55,405 nucleotides of DNA from Burkholderiales bacterium (GTDB lineage: Bacteria; Pseudomonadota; Gammaproteobacteria; Burkholderiales; SG8-39), in assembly GCA_026416295.1 (NCBI GenBank), contig JAOAFL010000138.1, positions 1 to 55,405 on the forward strand, read 5' to 3'. A model generated the notes under the pieces. That model had not been told where the DNA came from, searched no databases, and saw only the letters and a program-made list of their open reading frames with translations. Positions 38,092-50,015 of the stretch are shown in pieces; the stretch's first letter is position 1; each line of letters opens with the position of its first letter. The translations under genes were made by a program, and so were the position numbers.

Positions 38092-39483
38092 ATGAGCGCG
38101 CTGCTCCCCGTTCCCAGGCGCGCGGCGCGGCCGGCGCGCGCGCGTTTCGCGTACACCGACGCGCAGCTGCGCGAATTCGCCGCGCACGCGCTGGAACTTG
38201 CGCGCCGCGGGGGCGCCGCCGCCTGCGAGTGCGAAGTCTCCGAAGGGCACGGCCTGTCGGTCACGGTGCGCAAGGGCGAGGTCGAGACGATCGAGCACAA
38301 CCGCGACAAGGCGATCGCGGTGACCGTGTACCTCGGCGAGCGGCCGGCGGTGCGCCGCGGGCACGCGAGCACGTCGGATTTCTCGACGGCGGCGCTTGAG
38401 CGCACGGTCGAGGCGGCGCTCGCGATCGCGCGGCGCACCGCGCCCGACCCGTACGCCGGGCCGCCGGAGCCGGAGCTGCTCGCGCGCGGCGCGCCCGACC
38501 TCGACCTCTTTCACCCCTGGTCGATCGGCGTGGACGAGGCGATTCGGCTTGCGCGGCGCATCGAGCGCGCGGCGTTCGCGCTCTCGCCGAAGATCCGCAA
38601 TTCCGAGGGCGCGATGGTGAGCGCGCAGCACGGCCAGTTCGTGTTCGCGAACAGTCTCGGCTTCATGCACGGCTATCCGAGCTCGCGCCACAGCCTGTCG
38701 CTCGCGGTGATCGCCGAGGACGGCGGCCAGATGCAGCGCGACGACTGGTACAGCGCCGCGCGCTCGCCCGCGCGGCTCGCCGATCCGGAGGCGCTCGGCC
38801 GCTACGCCGGCGAGCGGGCGCTCGCGCGGCTCGGGGCGAGAAAGATCGCCACCTGCCAGGCGCCGGTGCTCTTCGAGGCCCCGGTCGCCACCGGGCTGCT
38901 CGCGGCGTTCGCGAACGCCGCAAGCGGCGGCAACCTCTATCGCCGGGCGTCTTTTCTCGTCGATGCGCTCGGACAGGCGGTGTTCGCGCCGAACGTCACG
39001 ATCGAGGAGCGACCGCACGAACCGCAGGGGCTCGCGAGCGCCCCGTTCGACGAAGAGGGCGTCGCGACGCGGACGCGCGCGGTGGTCGCCGGCGGCGAGC
39101 TGCGCGGCTATTTTCTCGGCTGCTACGCCGCGCGCAAACTCGGCCTGCAGAGCACCGGCAACGCGGGCGGCCCGCACAACCTCGGCGCGCGCGCCGACGG
39201 CCCCGATCTCGCCGGCATGCTGAAAAAGCTCGGGCGCGGCCTGCTCGTCACCGAGCTGCTCGGCCACGGCATCAACCTCGTGACCGGCGACTATTCGCGC
39301 GGGGCCGCCGGCTACTGGGTCGAGGGCGGCGAGATCGCGTACCCGGTCGAGGAGATCACCGTCGCCGGAAACCTGAAGGACATGTTCCGCGGCATCGTCG
39401 CGATCGGAAGCGACGAGGTCGTGCGCGGTGCCTACCGCTGCGGCTCGATCCTCGTCGACCGCATGACCATCGCAGGCAACTAG
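38092..39483 (+). CDS. pmbA: PmbA/TldE, metalloprotease TldD partner
   Basis: 463 residues. TldD/PmbA family: ECEVSEGHGLSVTVRKGEVETIEHNRDK near the N-terminus, LGLQSTGNAGGPHNL in the middle, and GYWVEGGEIAYPVEEITVAGNLKDMF near the C-terminus. PmbA lacks the zinc HExxxH site and works with TldD in peptide processing (microcin B17, CcdA). The darP neighbour points to PmbA rather than TldD. Probable leaderless mRNA: the -10 box is 8 bases before the ATG. Confidence 0.94.
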   Translation: MSALLPVPRRAARPARARFAYTDAQLREFAAHALELARRGGAAACECEVSEGHGLSVTVRKGEVETIEHNRDKAIAVTVYLGERPAVRRGHASTSDFSTAALERTVEAALAIARRTAPDPYAGPPEPELLARGAPDLDLFHPWSIGVDEAIRLARRIERAAFALSPKIRNSEGAMVSAQHGQFVFANSLGFMHGYPSSRHSLSLAVIAEDGGQMQRDDWYSAARSPARLADPEALGRYAGERALARLGARKIATCQAPVLFEAPVATGLLAAFANAASGGNLYRRASFLVDALGQAVFAPNVTIEERPHEPQGLASAPFDEEGVATRTRAVVAGGELRGYFLGCYAARKLGLQSTGNAGGPHNLGARADGPDLAGMLKKLGRGLLVTELLGHGINLVTGDYSRGAAGYWVEGGEIAYPVEEITVAGNLKDMFRGIVAIGSDEVVRGAYRCGSILVDRMTIAGN

Positions 39484-39501
39484 ACAAAGGAGGATTCCCC
39501 G

Positions 39502-40038
39502 ATGCTTCGCGCTGTCGCGCTCGCCGCCTTGCTCGTCTTCGGCTCGCCGCTCGCCGCCCAGCCGGGGCGCGCGCCCGACGTGATGTTCGTGCCGACGCCG
39601 CAGGAGGTGGTCGACGACATGCTGTGTCTGGCCGGCGTGAAGAAGGGCGACGTGCTCTACGACCTCGGCTCCGGCGACGGGCGCATCCCGATCACCGCGG
39701 CCCGCCGCTTCGGCGTGCGCGCCGTCGGCATCGACATCGATCCCGACCGCATCCGCGAGGCGAACGAGAACGCGCGCAAGGCGGGGGTTTCGCACCTCGT
39801 CGAGTTCCGCAACGAGGACCTGTTCCTCGCCAACTGGCGCGAGGCGACCGTGATCACGCTCTACCTGCTGCCCGAGCTGAACCTCCGGTTGCGGCCGCGG
39901 CTATTGAAGGAACTGAAGCCCGGCACCCGCATCGTCTCGCACCAGTTCGACATGGGCGACTGGAAGCCCGACAAGAAGCTCGAGGTGAACGGCCGAACGG
40001 TATACGTCTGGACGGTGCCCGCCCCGGCGAAACGCTGA
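39502..40038 (+). CDS. exported SAM-methyltransferase-like protein
   Basis: 178 residues. The first 20 (MLRAVALAALLVFGSPLAAQ) form a clear signal peptide. The mature part is a Rossmann-type methyltransferase with motif I VLYDLGSGDGRIPI, acidic VGIDIDPDRI (motif II) and NEDLF. Most methyltransferases need cytoplasmic SAM, so an exported copy is unusual, though secreted proteins of this kind are known in proteobacteria without a clear role. AAAGGAGG precedes the ATG at good distance. Follows pmbA by 18 bases. Confidence 0.85.
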   Translation: MLRAVALAALLVFGSPLAAQPGRAPDVMFVPTPQEVVDDMLCLAGVKKGDVLYDLGSGDGRIPITAARRFGVRAVGIDIDPDRIREANENARKAGVSHLVEFRNEDLFLANWREATVITLYLLPELNLRLRPRLLKELKPGTRIVSHQFDMGDWKPDKKLEVNGRTVYVWTVPAPAKR

Positions 40039-40047
40039 CGCGCGCGG

Positions 40048-40743
40048 TCAGTCGATGAGCGCGATCGTCACGCGCCGGTTGTGCCGGCCTTCGGAGCGGA
40101 TGCGGGTGACCGCGACCGCACCGATCTCGCCGGTGCGCGCGACGTGCGTGCCGCCGCAGGCCTGAAGGTCCACGCCCGGGATCTCGACCAGGCGCACGCG
40201 CCCGGCGCCGCGCGGCGGAGCGACCGACATCGTGCGCACGAGTTCCGGGCGAGCGTCGAGCTCGGCGTCCGAGATCCAGCGCGTGCGCGTCGGGTAATCG
40301 GCCCGCACGAGCGCGTTCAGGCGTTCCTCGATCGCGTCCTTCGCCAGCCGCTCCATCTCGATGTCGAAGTCGAGATGCGCCTTGTCCTCGGCGATCCGGC
40401 CGCCGGTGACCGGCGCGCCGACCACCGCGCCGAGCAGGTGAAGCGCGGTGTGCAGGCGCATCAGGCGGTAGCGCCGCGGCCAGTCGATTTCGGCGCGCAC
40501 GCGCGTGCCCGGCGCAGGCAGCGGCGCATCGGGCTCGACGATGTGCAGCACCGTCTCGCCCTCGCCCTTGCGGGTGTCGACGACGCGCAGGCCGCCGATG
40601 CGTCCGGTGTCGCCGGGCTGCCCGCCGCCGAGCGGATAGAACACGGTCCGGTCGAGCACGAGGACGTTCGCGCGCGCCTCGAGCACCGTCGCGTCGCAGG
40701 CGCGCGCGTACGCGTCCTCGCGGAAAACGAGCGCCGTGCTCAC
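40048..40743 (-). CDS. AlaX-type alanyl-tRNA editing protein
   Basis: 231 residues, AlaRS editing domain without the synthetase. Zinc ligands: HTALH (HxxxH) in RLHTALHLLGAVV, and CGGTHV towards the C-terminus. N-terminal FYPLGGGQPGDTG is typical. It removes Ser or Gly mis-attached to tRNA-Ala. Its start overlaps the coxG stop (ATGA), so it is read with the cox genes. Confidence 0.93.
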   Translation of the reverse strand: MSTALVFREDAYARACDATVLEARANVLVLDRTVFYPLGGGQPGDTGRIGGLRVVDTRKGEGETVLHIVEPDAPLPAPGTRVRAEIDWPRRYRLMRLHTALHLLGAVVGAPVTGGRIAEDKAHLDFDIEMERLAKDAIEERLNALVRADYPTRTRWISDAELDARPELVRTMSVAPPRGAGRVRLVEIPGVDLQACGGTHVARTGEIGAVAVTRIRSEGRHNRRVTIALID

Positions 40744-41339
40744 AGCAACGTCGCGAGCGCGACGGCGACCACGACGAGCACGCTGGCGGCGAAAAAGGCG
40801 AGCGTCTCCTGCGACACGTCCGGCAGCTCGGGATCGCGCGGGATCGGTTCGGGGAAATGGGGTTCGTGGAACGCTTCGGCCGGGGCCGGCGCCGCACGGC
40901 GCGCGCTCAGCTTCTCGTTGAACGCGGCGAAGAAGTCGTTCGCGACCTTTTGCGCGGCGGCGTCCACCAGGCGCGAGCCGATCTGCGCGAGCTTTCCGCC
41001 GACGCTCGCCTTCACCTGGAAGACGAGGCGCGTGTGCGCGCCGTCGGGCTCGAGCCGCACGCGGGCGCTGCCGCGCGCAAACCCCGCGACCCCGCCTTGG
41101 CCCTCGAAGGCGATCGTGTAGGCGCGCGGCGGGTCGAGGTCGGACAGCGTCAGCCGCCCGTTGAACTTCGCGCTCACGGGTCCGACGCGCGCGGTCATCC
41201 GCACGGTGTAGGCGTTCGCCCCGGCCGGCTCGATCGCCTCGCAGCCGGGTACGCAGGCCTTCAGGAATTCGGTGTCGTTCAGCGCCGCCCAGGTCTCCTG
41301 CGGCGAGGCCGGAATGCGCTGTTCGCCGGTCATTTCCAT
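40740..41339 (-). CDS. coxG: CoxG, SRPBCC protein with C-terminal membrane anchor
   Basis: 199 residues. Residues 1–145 form the SRPBCC/CoxG fold (IPASPQETWAALNDTEFLKACVPGCE, then FEGQGGVAGFARGSARVRL and QIGSRLVDAAAQKVANDFFAAFNEKL). The last 22 (TLAFFAASVLVVVAVALATLL) form one membrane span. In Oligotropha, CoxG tethers CO dehydrogenase to the inner membrane. The gene overlaps coxE by 10 bases. Confidence 0.92.
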   Translation of the reverse strand: MEMTGEQRIPASPQETWAALNDTEFLKACVPGCEAIEPAGANAYTVRMTARVGPVSAKFNGRLTLSDLDPPRAYTIAFEGQGGVAGFARGSARVRLEPDGAHTRLVFQVKASVGGKLAQIGSRLVDAAAQKVANDFFAAFNEKLSARRAAPAPAEAFHEPHFPEPIPRDPELPDVSQETLAFFAASVLVVVAVALATLL

Positions 41340-42535
41340 GCGCGTTTCTCCAGGTGCCGCGGCGCCGGCTGCGCGAGCGCGTGCGCGAGGTCGCCGAGGC
41401 TTTTCAGGTTGTGCACCGGAAGAACCCGGTCCACATGCGGCAGCATCGCGCGCACGCCCGCCGGCCGCGCCTCGAATTTCTCGTAGCGCAGGAGCGGGTT
41501 GAGCCAGACGAGTTCCCGGCAGGACTTGTGCAGCCGCTCCATTTCCTCGGCGAGCCCTTCGCCCGCCTCGCGGTCGAGGCCGTCCGAGACGAGCAGCACG
41601 CAGGCGTTCTGCCCGAGCACGCGCCGCGACCAGCGCCAGTTGAATTCACGCAGGCACGCGCCGATGCGCGTGCCGCCCGACCAGTCCTTGATCGCGTCCG
41701 CCACGCGCGCCATCGCGACGTCGACGTCGCGGTGGCGAAGCTGGCGGGTGATGTTCGTGAGGCGCGTGCCGAAGACGAAGACGCTCACGCGATCCCGGTC
41801 GTTGGTGATCGCGTGCAGGAAGTGCAGGAACATGCGCGCGTACGGGTTCATCGAGCCGGAGATGTCGCACAGCACCACGAGCGGCGGATGCACCTCGAGG
41901 GGCGCCGCGCGCACGAGCGGGATCAGGTCGCCGCCGGCGCGCAGGCTGCGGCGCAGCGTCGCGCGCATGTGCACCCGCGGCCCCCGCGCGCACGGCGCAA
42001 GGCGCCGGGTGCGCACCATCGGCAGCGGCAGGCGCAGTTCCGCGAGCATCTTCTTCGCTTCGGCGAGCTCGGCGGCCGACATGGTGTCGAAGTCCATGCG
42101 CTGCAGCACCTCGCGCGAGGAGAAGGTGAGGCGCGCATCCGTTTCGATCCGTCGCTCCTCGCGCGGCTCGGGTTTCTTCCGGCCGAAGAGCGCGTCGGTG
42201 AGCCGCTGGCTCTGTTCGCGGGGCCTTTCGGTGCGGCCGTAGGTCTTCGGCAGCAGCGCGTGCATCATGCGCTCGACAAGGCGCGGGTCGCGCCAGAACA
42301 GGCGAAACGCCTGGTCGAAGATCGGGCGCTGCTCCTCGCGCGAAAGCAGCACCGCCGACATCGTCCAGTACCAGTCCTCGCGCCGCTCGCAGCCGGCGAG
42401 CTCGAGCGCCCGCACGCAGTCGAGCACGCGGTCCGGGCCGATGCGCAGCCCCGCGGCGCGCAGCAGGCGCGCAAAGTGCACGACGTTCTCCGCGAGCCTG
42501 CCCTCGCGGTCGGCGCGCGCCGCCGCCGCGTTCAT
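41330..42535 (-). CDS. coxE: CoxE, von Willebrand A domain maturation factor
   Basis: 401 residues. The C-terminal half is a VWA domain with a MIDAS motif DISGSMNPYAR and TRLTNITRQLRHRDVD; the N-terminal half is helical. CoxE works with the MoxR ATPase CoxD to insert copper and sulfur at the molybdenum site of CO dehydrogenases. Separated by one base from malonyl-CoA decarboxylase and overlapping coxG. Confidence 0.93.
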   Translation of the reverse strand: MNAAAARADREGRLAENVVHFARLLRAAGLRIGPDRVLDCVRALELAGCERREDWYWTMSAVLLSREEQRPIFDQAFRLFWRDPRLVERMMHALLPKTYGRTERPREQSQRLTDALFGRKKPEPREERRIETDARLTFSSREVLQRMDFDTMSAAELAEAKKMLAELRLPLPMVRTRRLAPCARGPRVHMRATLRRSLRAGGDLIPLVRAAPLEVHPPLVVLCDISGSMNPYARMFLHFLHAITNDRDRVSVFVFGTRLTNITRQLRHRDVDVAMARVADAIKDWSGGTRIGACLREFNWRWSRRVLGQNACVLLVSDGLDREAGEGLAEEMERLHKSCRELVWLNPLLRYEKFEARPAGVRAMLPHVDRVLPVHNLKSLGDLAHALAQPAPRHLEKRAWK

Positions 42536-42536
42536 C

Positions 42537-43880
42537 TCAATTCGCCTCGCGCGGCGCGGCCGCCGGCGCCTCCTGCGCGAGCGCGCAGCGGCGCGCGAGC
42601 TTCTTCACGGCGCGCGAGGCGACCACTTCATGCGCCGCGAAGTACAGTTCGTGGTTGCGCTCGAGGTCCCCGGGCCGGTACACGTAGTTCACCATCAGGC
42701 CGGCCGAGCGCGCCATGCCGGCCTCCGACGTGTCGCCGAGCCAGTTGATGCGCTCGAGCGCCGCGCCGTTGCCGAGATGAAAGCGCGCGACCGGATCGTA
42801 CGGTTCGCTGCCGCGCCGGGCGTGAAGCAGATACCAGGCGCCCAGTTCGAGGAGCAGGTTCTTCAGCGCCGCCGGCACCTCGCCCCGGTGCCAGTCGGGC
42901 GCCTCGATCTGCGCGAGCAGCGCGGTGCGCGCTGCGCCCTGCGGGCCGGCGGCGAGCCGCGCGCGCGTGGCCGGCGCGGCGAGCCAGGCGCGAAAGCCGG
43001 GGACCGGGGACAGCGTCGCGAACGTGCGCACGTGCGGCAGCTCGCGCCGCAGGTCTTCGACTACCTGCTTGATGAGCAGGTTGCCGAACGAGATGCCGCG
43101 CAGGCCCTCCTGGCAGTTGGTGATCGAGTAGAACGTCGCGCAGTTCGCCTGCGCCGGCGGAAACACCGGCGCGGCGACCTCGAGCAGCGGCTGCACGCGG
43201 GCGCTCATGCCGCGGGTGAGCGCCACCTCGATGAAGATGAGCGGCTCGTCGGGGAGCTGCGGATGGAAAAAAGCGAAGCAGCGCCGGTCGGCCTCCAGGC
43301 GCCGGCGCAGGTCGCCCCAACCGTGGATCGCGTGCACGGCTTCGTATTCGATCAGCTTTTCGAGCACGATCGCCGGCGTGCGCCAGTCGATGCGCTCAAG
43401 GCGCAAAAACCCGCGGTTGAACCACGAGCGAAAGAGGTGCAGCAGGTCCGATTCGATCGCCTTCCAGGCGGGGTGGGCCTGCAGGCCGCGGAGCGCGAGG
43501 CGGCGCATCTCGACGAGCGCCGCGGTGCCGCCGGGGGCCATGTTGAGCCGGCGAAAGAGCTCCTGGCGCGGCGATTCGACCGCCTGCTGCAGCCGCACGA
43601 GGTTGTGCGGCGACGGGTCTTCGCGCCAGGCGTCGGCGGCGCGCCGCACCGCTTCGGGCGACGGCGAGAACGCCTCGGCGAGCAGGTCGAAGAACTGTTC
43701 CCGCGCACGCTCGTCGAGCGCGTGCCAGGCGTCGAGCGCTTCGCGCGCCGACGCAAGACCCGAGACCTCGCCGCGCTCGCCGAGCAGCGCCTGACAGAGC
43801 TCGAGCAGGCGCCGCGCGCGAGGGTCCGTCTGCGGGCGCCGGTCGCCGAGCAACCGGCGCAGGAACGACACCGCCCCCAT
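42537..43880 (-). CDS. malonyl-CoA decarboxylase
   Basis: 447 residues, helical N-domain plus a GNAT-like catalytic domain. The signature SITNCQEGLRGISFGNLLIKQVVEDL is present, followed by LSPVPGFRAWL and a C-terminal FHLGNGAALERINWLGD (catalytic His in FHLGNGA). It converts malonyl-CoA to acetyl-CoA. Standing between coxD and coxE, with 6 and 1 base gaps, it is clearly in the same transcript, which is unusual. It may deal with malonyl-CoA from the substrate of the hydroxylase, but that is inference. Confidence 0.94.
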   Translation of the reverse strand: MGAVSFLRRLLGDRRPQTDPRARRLLELCQALLGERGEVSGLASAREALDAWHALDERAREQFFDLLAEAFSPSPEAVRRAADAWREDPSPHNLVRLQQAVESPRQELFRRLNMAPGGTAALVEMRRLALRGLQAHPAWKAIESDLLHLFRSWFNRGFLRLERIDWRTPAIVLEKLIEYEAVHAIHGWGDLRRRLEADRRCFAFFHPQLPDEPLIFIEVALTRGMSARVQPLLEVAAPVFPPAQANCATFYSITNCQEGLRGISFGNLLIKQVVEDLRRELPHVRTFATLSPVPGFRAWLAAPATRARLAAGPQGAARTALLAQIEAPDWHRGEVPAALKNLLLELGAWYLLHARRGSEPYDPVARFHLGNGAALERINWLGDTSEAGMARSAGLMVNYVYRPGDLERNHELYFAAHEVVASRAVKKLARRCALAQEAPAAAPREAN

Positions 43881-43886
43881 CGGGGT

Positions 43887-44804
43887 TCAGGCCCCCGAGG
43901 CCGCGCGCGCCTCGGCGACGAGCCGCTCGGCCTCGGCCCCCGCGATACGCTCGATGTCGTCGCGGTACTTGAGCAGCACGCCGAGCGTGTGATTGACCGT
44001 CTCCGGATCGAGCGCGATGCGGTCGAGCGCGGCGAGGCAATTGGCCCAATCGATCGTTTCGGCGACCCCCGGCAGCTTGAAGAGATCCATCTTGCGCAGC
44101 CGCTGCACGAACGCGACCACCTCGCGCGAGAGCGCCGCGGCCGCGCGCGGCGCCTTGCGCCGCAGGATCTCCAGCTCGCGCGCGGCGTCCGGGTAGTCCA
44201 CCCAGTAGTAGAAGCAGCGGCGCTTCACCGCGTCGTGGATCTCGCGCGTGCGGTTGGAGGTGAGCACCACCACCGGCGGCTCGGCGGCGGCGAGCGTACC
44301 GATCTCGGGGATGGTGATCTGCCAGTCGGAGAGCACCTCGAGCAGGTACGCCTCGAACGGCTCGTCGGTGCGGTCCAGTTCGTCGATGAGGAGCACGGGC
44401 GCGGCGCCCGGCTTTCCCTCCAGCGCGCGCGCGAGCGGCCGCTTGACGAGAAAGCGCTCGCCGTAGATGTCCTGCGCGAGTCGCTCGCGCGAACGCTCGC
44501 CCGCGGCCTCGGCGAGCCGGATCTCGATCATCTGGCGCGAGTAGTTCCACTCGTAGGCCGCCTGCGCGATGTCCAGGCCCTCGTAGCACTGCAGACGGAT
44601 CAGCTCGCGGCCGAGGGTGGCGGCGAGCACTTTTGCGACCTCGGTCTTGCCGACGCCCGCCTCGCCCTCGAGAAAGAGCGGCCGCTGCATCGCGAGCGCG
44701 AGGTACACCGCGGTCGCGAGGCTGCGGTCGGCGACGTAGTCCGCGCCGCCGAGCATCGCGAGCGTTTCGTCGATCGACTTCGGCAGCGGTCGCGGGGTCG
44801 GCAT
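43887..44804 (-). CDS. coxD: CoxD, MoxR-type AAA+ ATPase
   Basis: 305 residues. Walker A GEAGVGKTEVAKVLA, Walker B VLLIDELDRTDEPFEAYLLE, sensor 1 VVVLTSNRTREIHDA, and a C-terminal lid. MoxR proteins act with VWA partners as chaperones, and CoxD with CoxE matures the CO dehydrogenase cofactor. 44805–44936 towards coxM holds a terminator and no gene. Confidence 0.94.
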   Translation of the reverse strand: MPTPRPLPKSIDETLAMLGGADYVADRSLATAVYLALAMQRPLFLEGEAGVGKTEVAKVLAATLGRELIRLQCYEGLDIAQAAYEWNYSRQMIEIRLAEAAGERSRERLAQDIYGERFLVKRPLARALEGKPGAAPVLLIDELDRTDEPFEAYLLEVLSDWQITIPEIGTLAAAEPPVVVLTSNRTREIHDAVKRRCFYYWVDYPDAARELEILRRKAPRAAAALSREVVAFVQRLRKMDLFKLPGVAETIDWANCLAALDRIALDPETVNHTLGVLLKYRDDIERIAGAEAERLVAEARAASGA

Positions 44805-44880
44805 CGGGTTTCGCGGTGCAGAAAGCGCGCATTTTCCGGGATTTGGCGCACGCGCGCCACTGTGGCGCGGCGCAGGCGCG

Positions 44881-44906
44881 AAAAAAAGCCCGCGCCGCGC
44901 GCGGGC
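44881..44906 (-). terminator. Rho-independent terminator after coxM
   Basis: On the minus strand GCCCGCGC pairs with GCGCGGGC around a three-base loop (44888–44906), followed by seven or more T (44887–44881). It lies 31 bases past the coxM stop and separates coxSLM from coxD onward. Confidence 0.85.
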
Positions 44907-44936
44907 CTGCCTCCCCCGCTCCTCCTGAAAGCCGCG

Positions 44937-45734
44937 TTATTTCAGTGCCGCCTCCACCGCGCGCTTCGCCATCACGGTGACGAGGTGCGCCCGGTATTCG
45001 GCGCTCGCGTGCAGGTCGCTGTTCAGCCCCGCCGGACTCACCTTGATCGAGGCGACCGAGGCCGGATCGAACTTCGCCGCGAGCGCTTTTTCCATCTCGG
45101 TCTGGCGAAACACGCACGGCCCCGCGCCGGTGACCGCGACGCGCACGTTGCCGCCGCCGAAGTCGGCGACGAAGACGCCGACGATCGCGAAGCGCGACGC
45201 CGGATTCTTGAACTTCATGTAGGCCGCGCGCTGCGGGATCCGGAACTCGACCGCGGTGATGATCTCGCCCGGCGCGAGCGCCGTCTCGTAAAGCCCCTTG
45301 AAGAATGTGCCGACGTCGTGCCGACCCTTGTTCGTGTGGATCACGGCGTCCAGCGCGAGCACCGCGGCCGGGTAATCGGCCGCCGGGTCGTTGTTCGCGA
45401 TCGAACCGCCGAGCGTGCCCATCGCGCGCACCTGGCGGTCGCCGATCATGCCGGCGAGCTGCGCGAGCGCCGGGATCGCCTTCTTCACCTCGGCCGATTC
45501 CGCCACCTCGGCGTGCCGCGTCATCGCGCCGATCGTGAGCGTGCGGCCGTCCGTCTTGATGCCCGCCAGATCCTTCAACGCGCCGAGATCGACGACGTCC
45601 GAGGGCGAGGCGAGCCGCAGCTTCATCGCCTGAACGAGCGATTGGCCGCCTGCGAGCAGCTTCGCCTCGGGCCGGGCGGCGAGCGCCGCCGCCTCCGCGA
45701 GGCTCGCCGGGCGGTGGTACTGGAATGCGCGCAT
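44937..45734 (-). CDS. coxM: CoxM-like FAD subunit of a molybdenum hydroxylase
   Basis: 265 residues. FAD-binding motifs [16 protein letters not shown] and [19 protein letters not shown] are intact, and the C-terminal domain ([22 protein letters not shown]) is that of the CO dehydrogenase medium subunit. It passes electrons from the Fe-S subunit to the acceptor. Third gene of coxSLM. Confidence 0.93.
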   Translation of the reverse strand: MRAFQYHRPASLAEAAALAARPEAKLLAGGQSLVQAMKLRLASPSDVVDLGALKDLAGIKTDGRTLTIGAMTRHAEVAESAEVKKAIPALAQLAGMIGDRQVRAMGTLGGSIANNDPAADYPAAVLALDAVIHTNKGRHDVGTFFKGLYETALAPGEIITAVEFRIPQRAAYMKFKNPASRFAIVGVFVADFGGGNVRVAVTGAGPCVFRQTEMEKALAAKFDPASVASIKVSPAGLNSDLHASAEYRAHLVTVMAKRAVEAALK

Positions 45735-45749
45735 GTGCGGTTCTCCTTT

Positions 45750-48095
<2,346 letters not shown>

Positions 48096-48105
48096 GGCGT
48101 CCTCC

Positions 48106-48585
<480 letters not shown>

Positions 48586-48633
48586 GGCGCCTCCTCGCGA
48601 GTGTCGATGTTGTCTGCTTCTTCGGGGAGCCGA

Positions 48634-48662
48634 ATGCTAGCGAAGCGGCCTTATGGCGGCAA
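48634..48662 (-). promoter_or_regulatory. promoter of the coxSLM operon
   Basis: On the minus strand TTGCCG (48657–48662) and TAGCAT (48634–48639) are 17 bases apart. The start of transcription would be near 48627, giving a leader of about 42 bases. The other half of the 170-base space, 48663–48755, has a TACGCT box (48739–48744) 11 bases before czcC and nothing else recognisable. Confidence 0.55.
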
Positions 48663-48755
48663 TGTTGCGCCGCGCAAACGCCGCCCCGGGGGCAGGGTCC
48701 TGAAAGCTTTGCGCAAGGCGCGCGACAAGCGGCGCGACTACGCTGCCCGGCCCCG

Positions 48756-50015
48756 ATGCTTCGTCGCTGCCTCGCCGTTTTGCTCGCCGCCTCGACCGGC
48801 ATCGCCTGCGCGCGCGATCTGACGCTCGCGGAAGCCGAGCGGATGCTCGTCGCGCGCAACCCGGAGCTGCTCGCCGCGCGGCGCGCGGTGGAAGCGGCCG
48901 GCGCCCAGCGGCTGATCGCCGCGGCGCGACCGAACCCGATCGTCTCGGTCGCCGCAAGCGGCGTCTCGGTGTCGCCGGAGGCGGTCGGCCCGGGGCCGAT
49001 GCGCACGCAGCGGCTCGACACGACGCTTCGCATCGAGCGGCTGCTCGAGCGCGGCAACAAGCGCGAGCTGCGCATGGACGCGGCCGAGGGGCTGGAAAGC
49101 GCCGCGCGCAGCGACGCGCTCGAGGTGCTGCGCGGCCAGCTCGCGCAGCTGCGCGCCGCCTACTACGACCTGCGCCAGGCGCAGGAGAAAGCCGCACTTC
49201 TCGACGAGCTCGCGCAGCTCTTCGAGCGCACGCTCGCGGCTGCCCGCGCGCGGCTTGCGGCGGGCGATCTCGCCGAAGCCGACTTCGCCAAGGTGCAGGT
49301 CGACGTCGAGCGCGCGCAGAACGAGGCGCGCGCGGCGCAGGCCGAGCTTGCGCGCGCGCGCTTTGCGCTCGCGTACCTGATCGGCGAAGAGCGCGCGCCG
49401 GCGGCGCTGCGGGCGGCCGACGACTGGCCAGCGCCCGAGCCGCCCGATCCGGCGGTGCTCGAGCGCGCGGTCGAATCGCGCCCGGATGTGGCCGCCGCGC
49501 GCGCGCGCGTCGCTGCCGCGGAGAAACTGCGCGACCTCGCGCGCAGCCTGCGCACGCGCGACCTCACGGTCGGCGCGCAGCTCTACCGGTTTCCGGCCTC
49601 GCCGGCGTCCTACGCGATCGGCGTCGGCGTCTCGTTTCCGCTTTTTACCGGCTACGACTACGGGGGCGACATCCGGCGCGCCGAGGTCGAGCGCGACGCC
49701 GCGCTCGATGCGCTCGCGAAGGCGCGCGCGGCGGCGCGCAACGACATCGGCCGCGCCGAGGCGGCGCTCGCCTCGGCCGCCGAGCGGCTCGCGCGCTACG
49801 ACCGCGCGCTGCTCGCGGCCGCCGAGCGCAGCGCGCAGGCGGCCGAGTTCGCGTTCTCGCGCGGTGCGAGCTCGGTGCTCGAGGTGCTCGAGGCGCGCCG
49901 CACGCTGCGTGCGGTGCGGCTCGAGGCGCTCGCCGCCCGCGCCGATCACGCGAGGGCCCTCGTCGCCTGGCGCGCGGCGACGGCCACCGTCGAAACGCTG
50001 GAGTCGGCCCTGTGA
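48756..50015 (+). CDS. TolC-family outer-membrane channel of a metal efflux system
   Basis: 419 residues. Signal peptide (MLRRCLAVLLAASTGIACA), then two OEP repeats of long amphipathic helices (e.g. RSDALEVLRGQLAQLRAAYY and RARVAAAEKLRDLARSL). Forms a trimeric channel reaching the outer membrane. Downstream adaptor and pump genes overlap, so it is CzcC/CusC-like. Divergent from coxS. No metal-sensing regulator is next to it. Confidence 0.9.
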   Translation: MLRRCLAVLLAASTGIACARDLTLAEAERMLVARNPELLAARRAVEAAGAQRLIAAARPNPIVSVAASGVSVSPEAVGPGPMRTQRLDTTLRIERLLERGNKRELRMDAAEGLESAARSDALEVLRGQLAQLRAAYYDLRQAQEKAALLDELAQLFERTLAAARARLAAGDLAEADFAKVQVDVERAQNEARAAQAELARARFALAYLIGEERAPAALRAADDWPAPEPPDPAVLERAVESRPDVAAARARVAAAEKLRDLARSLRTRDLTVGAQLYRFPASPASYAIGVGVSFPLFTGYDYGGDIRRAEVERDAALDALAKARAAARNDIGRAEAALASAAERLARYDRALLAAAERSAQAAEFAFSRGASSVLEVLEARRTLRAVRLEALAARADHARALVAWRAATATVETLESAL

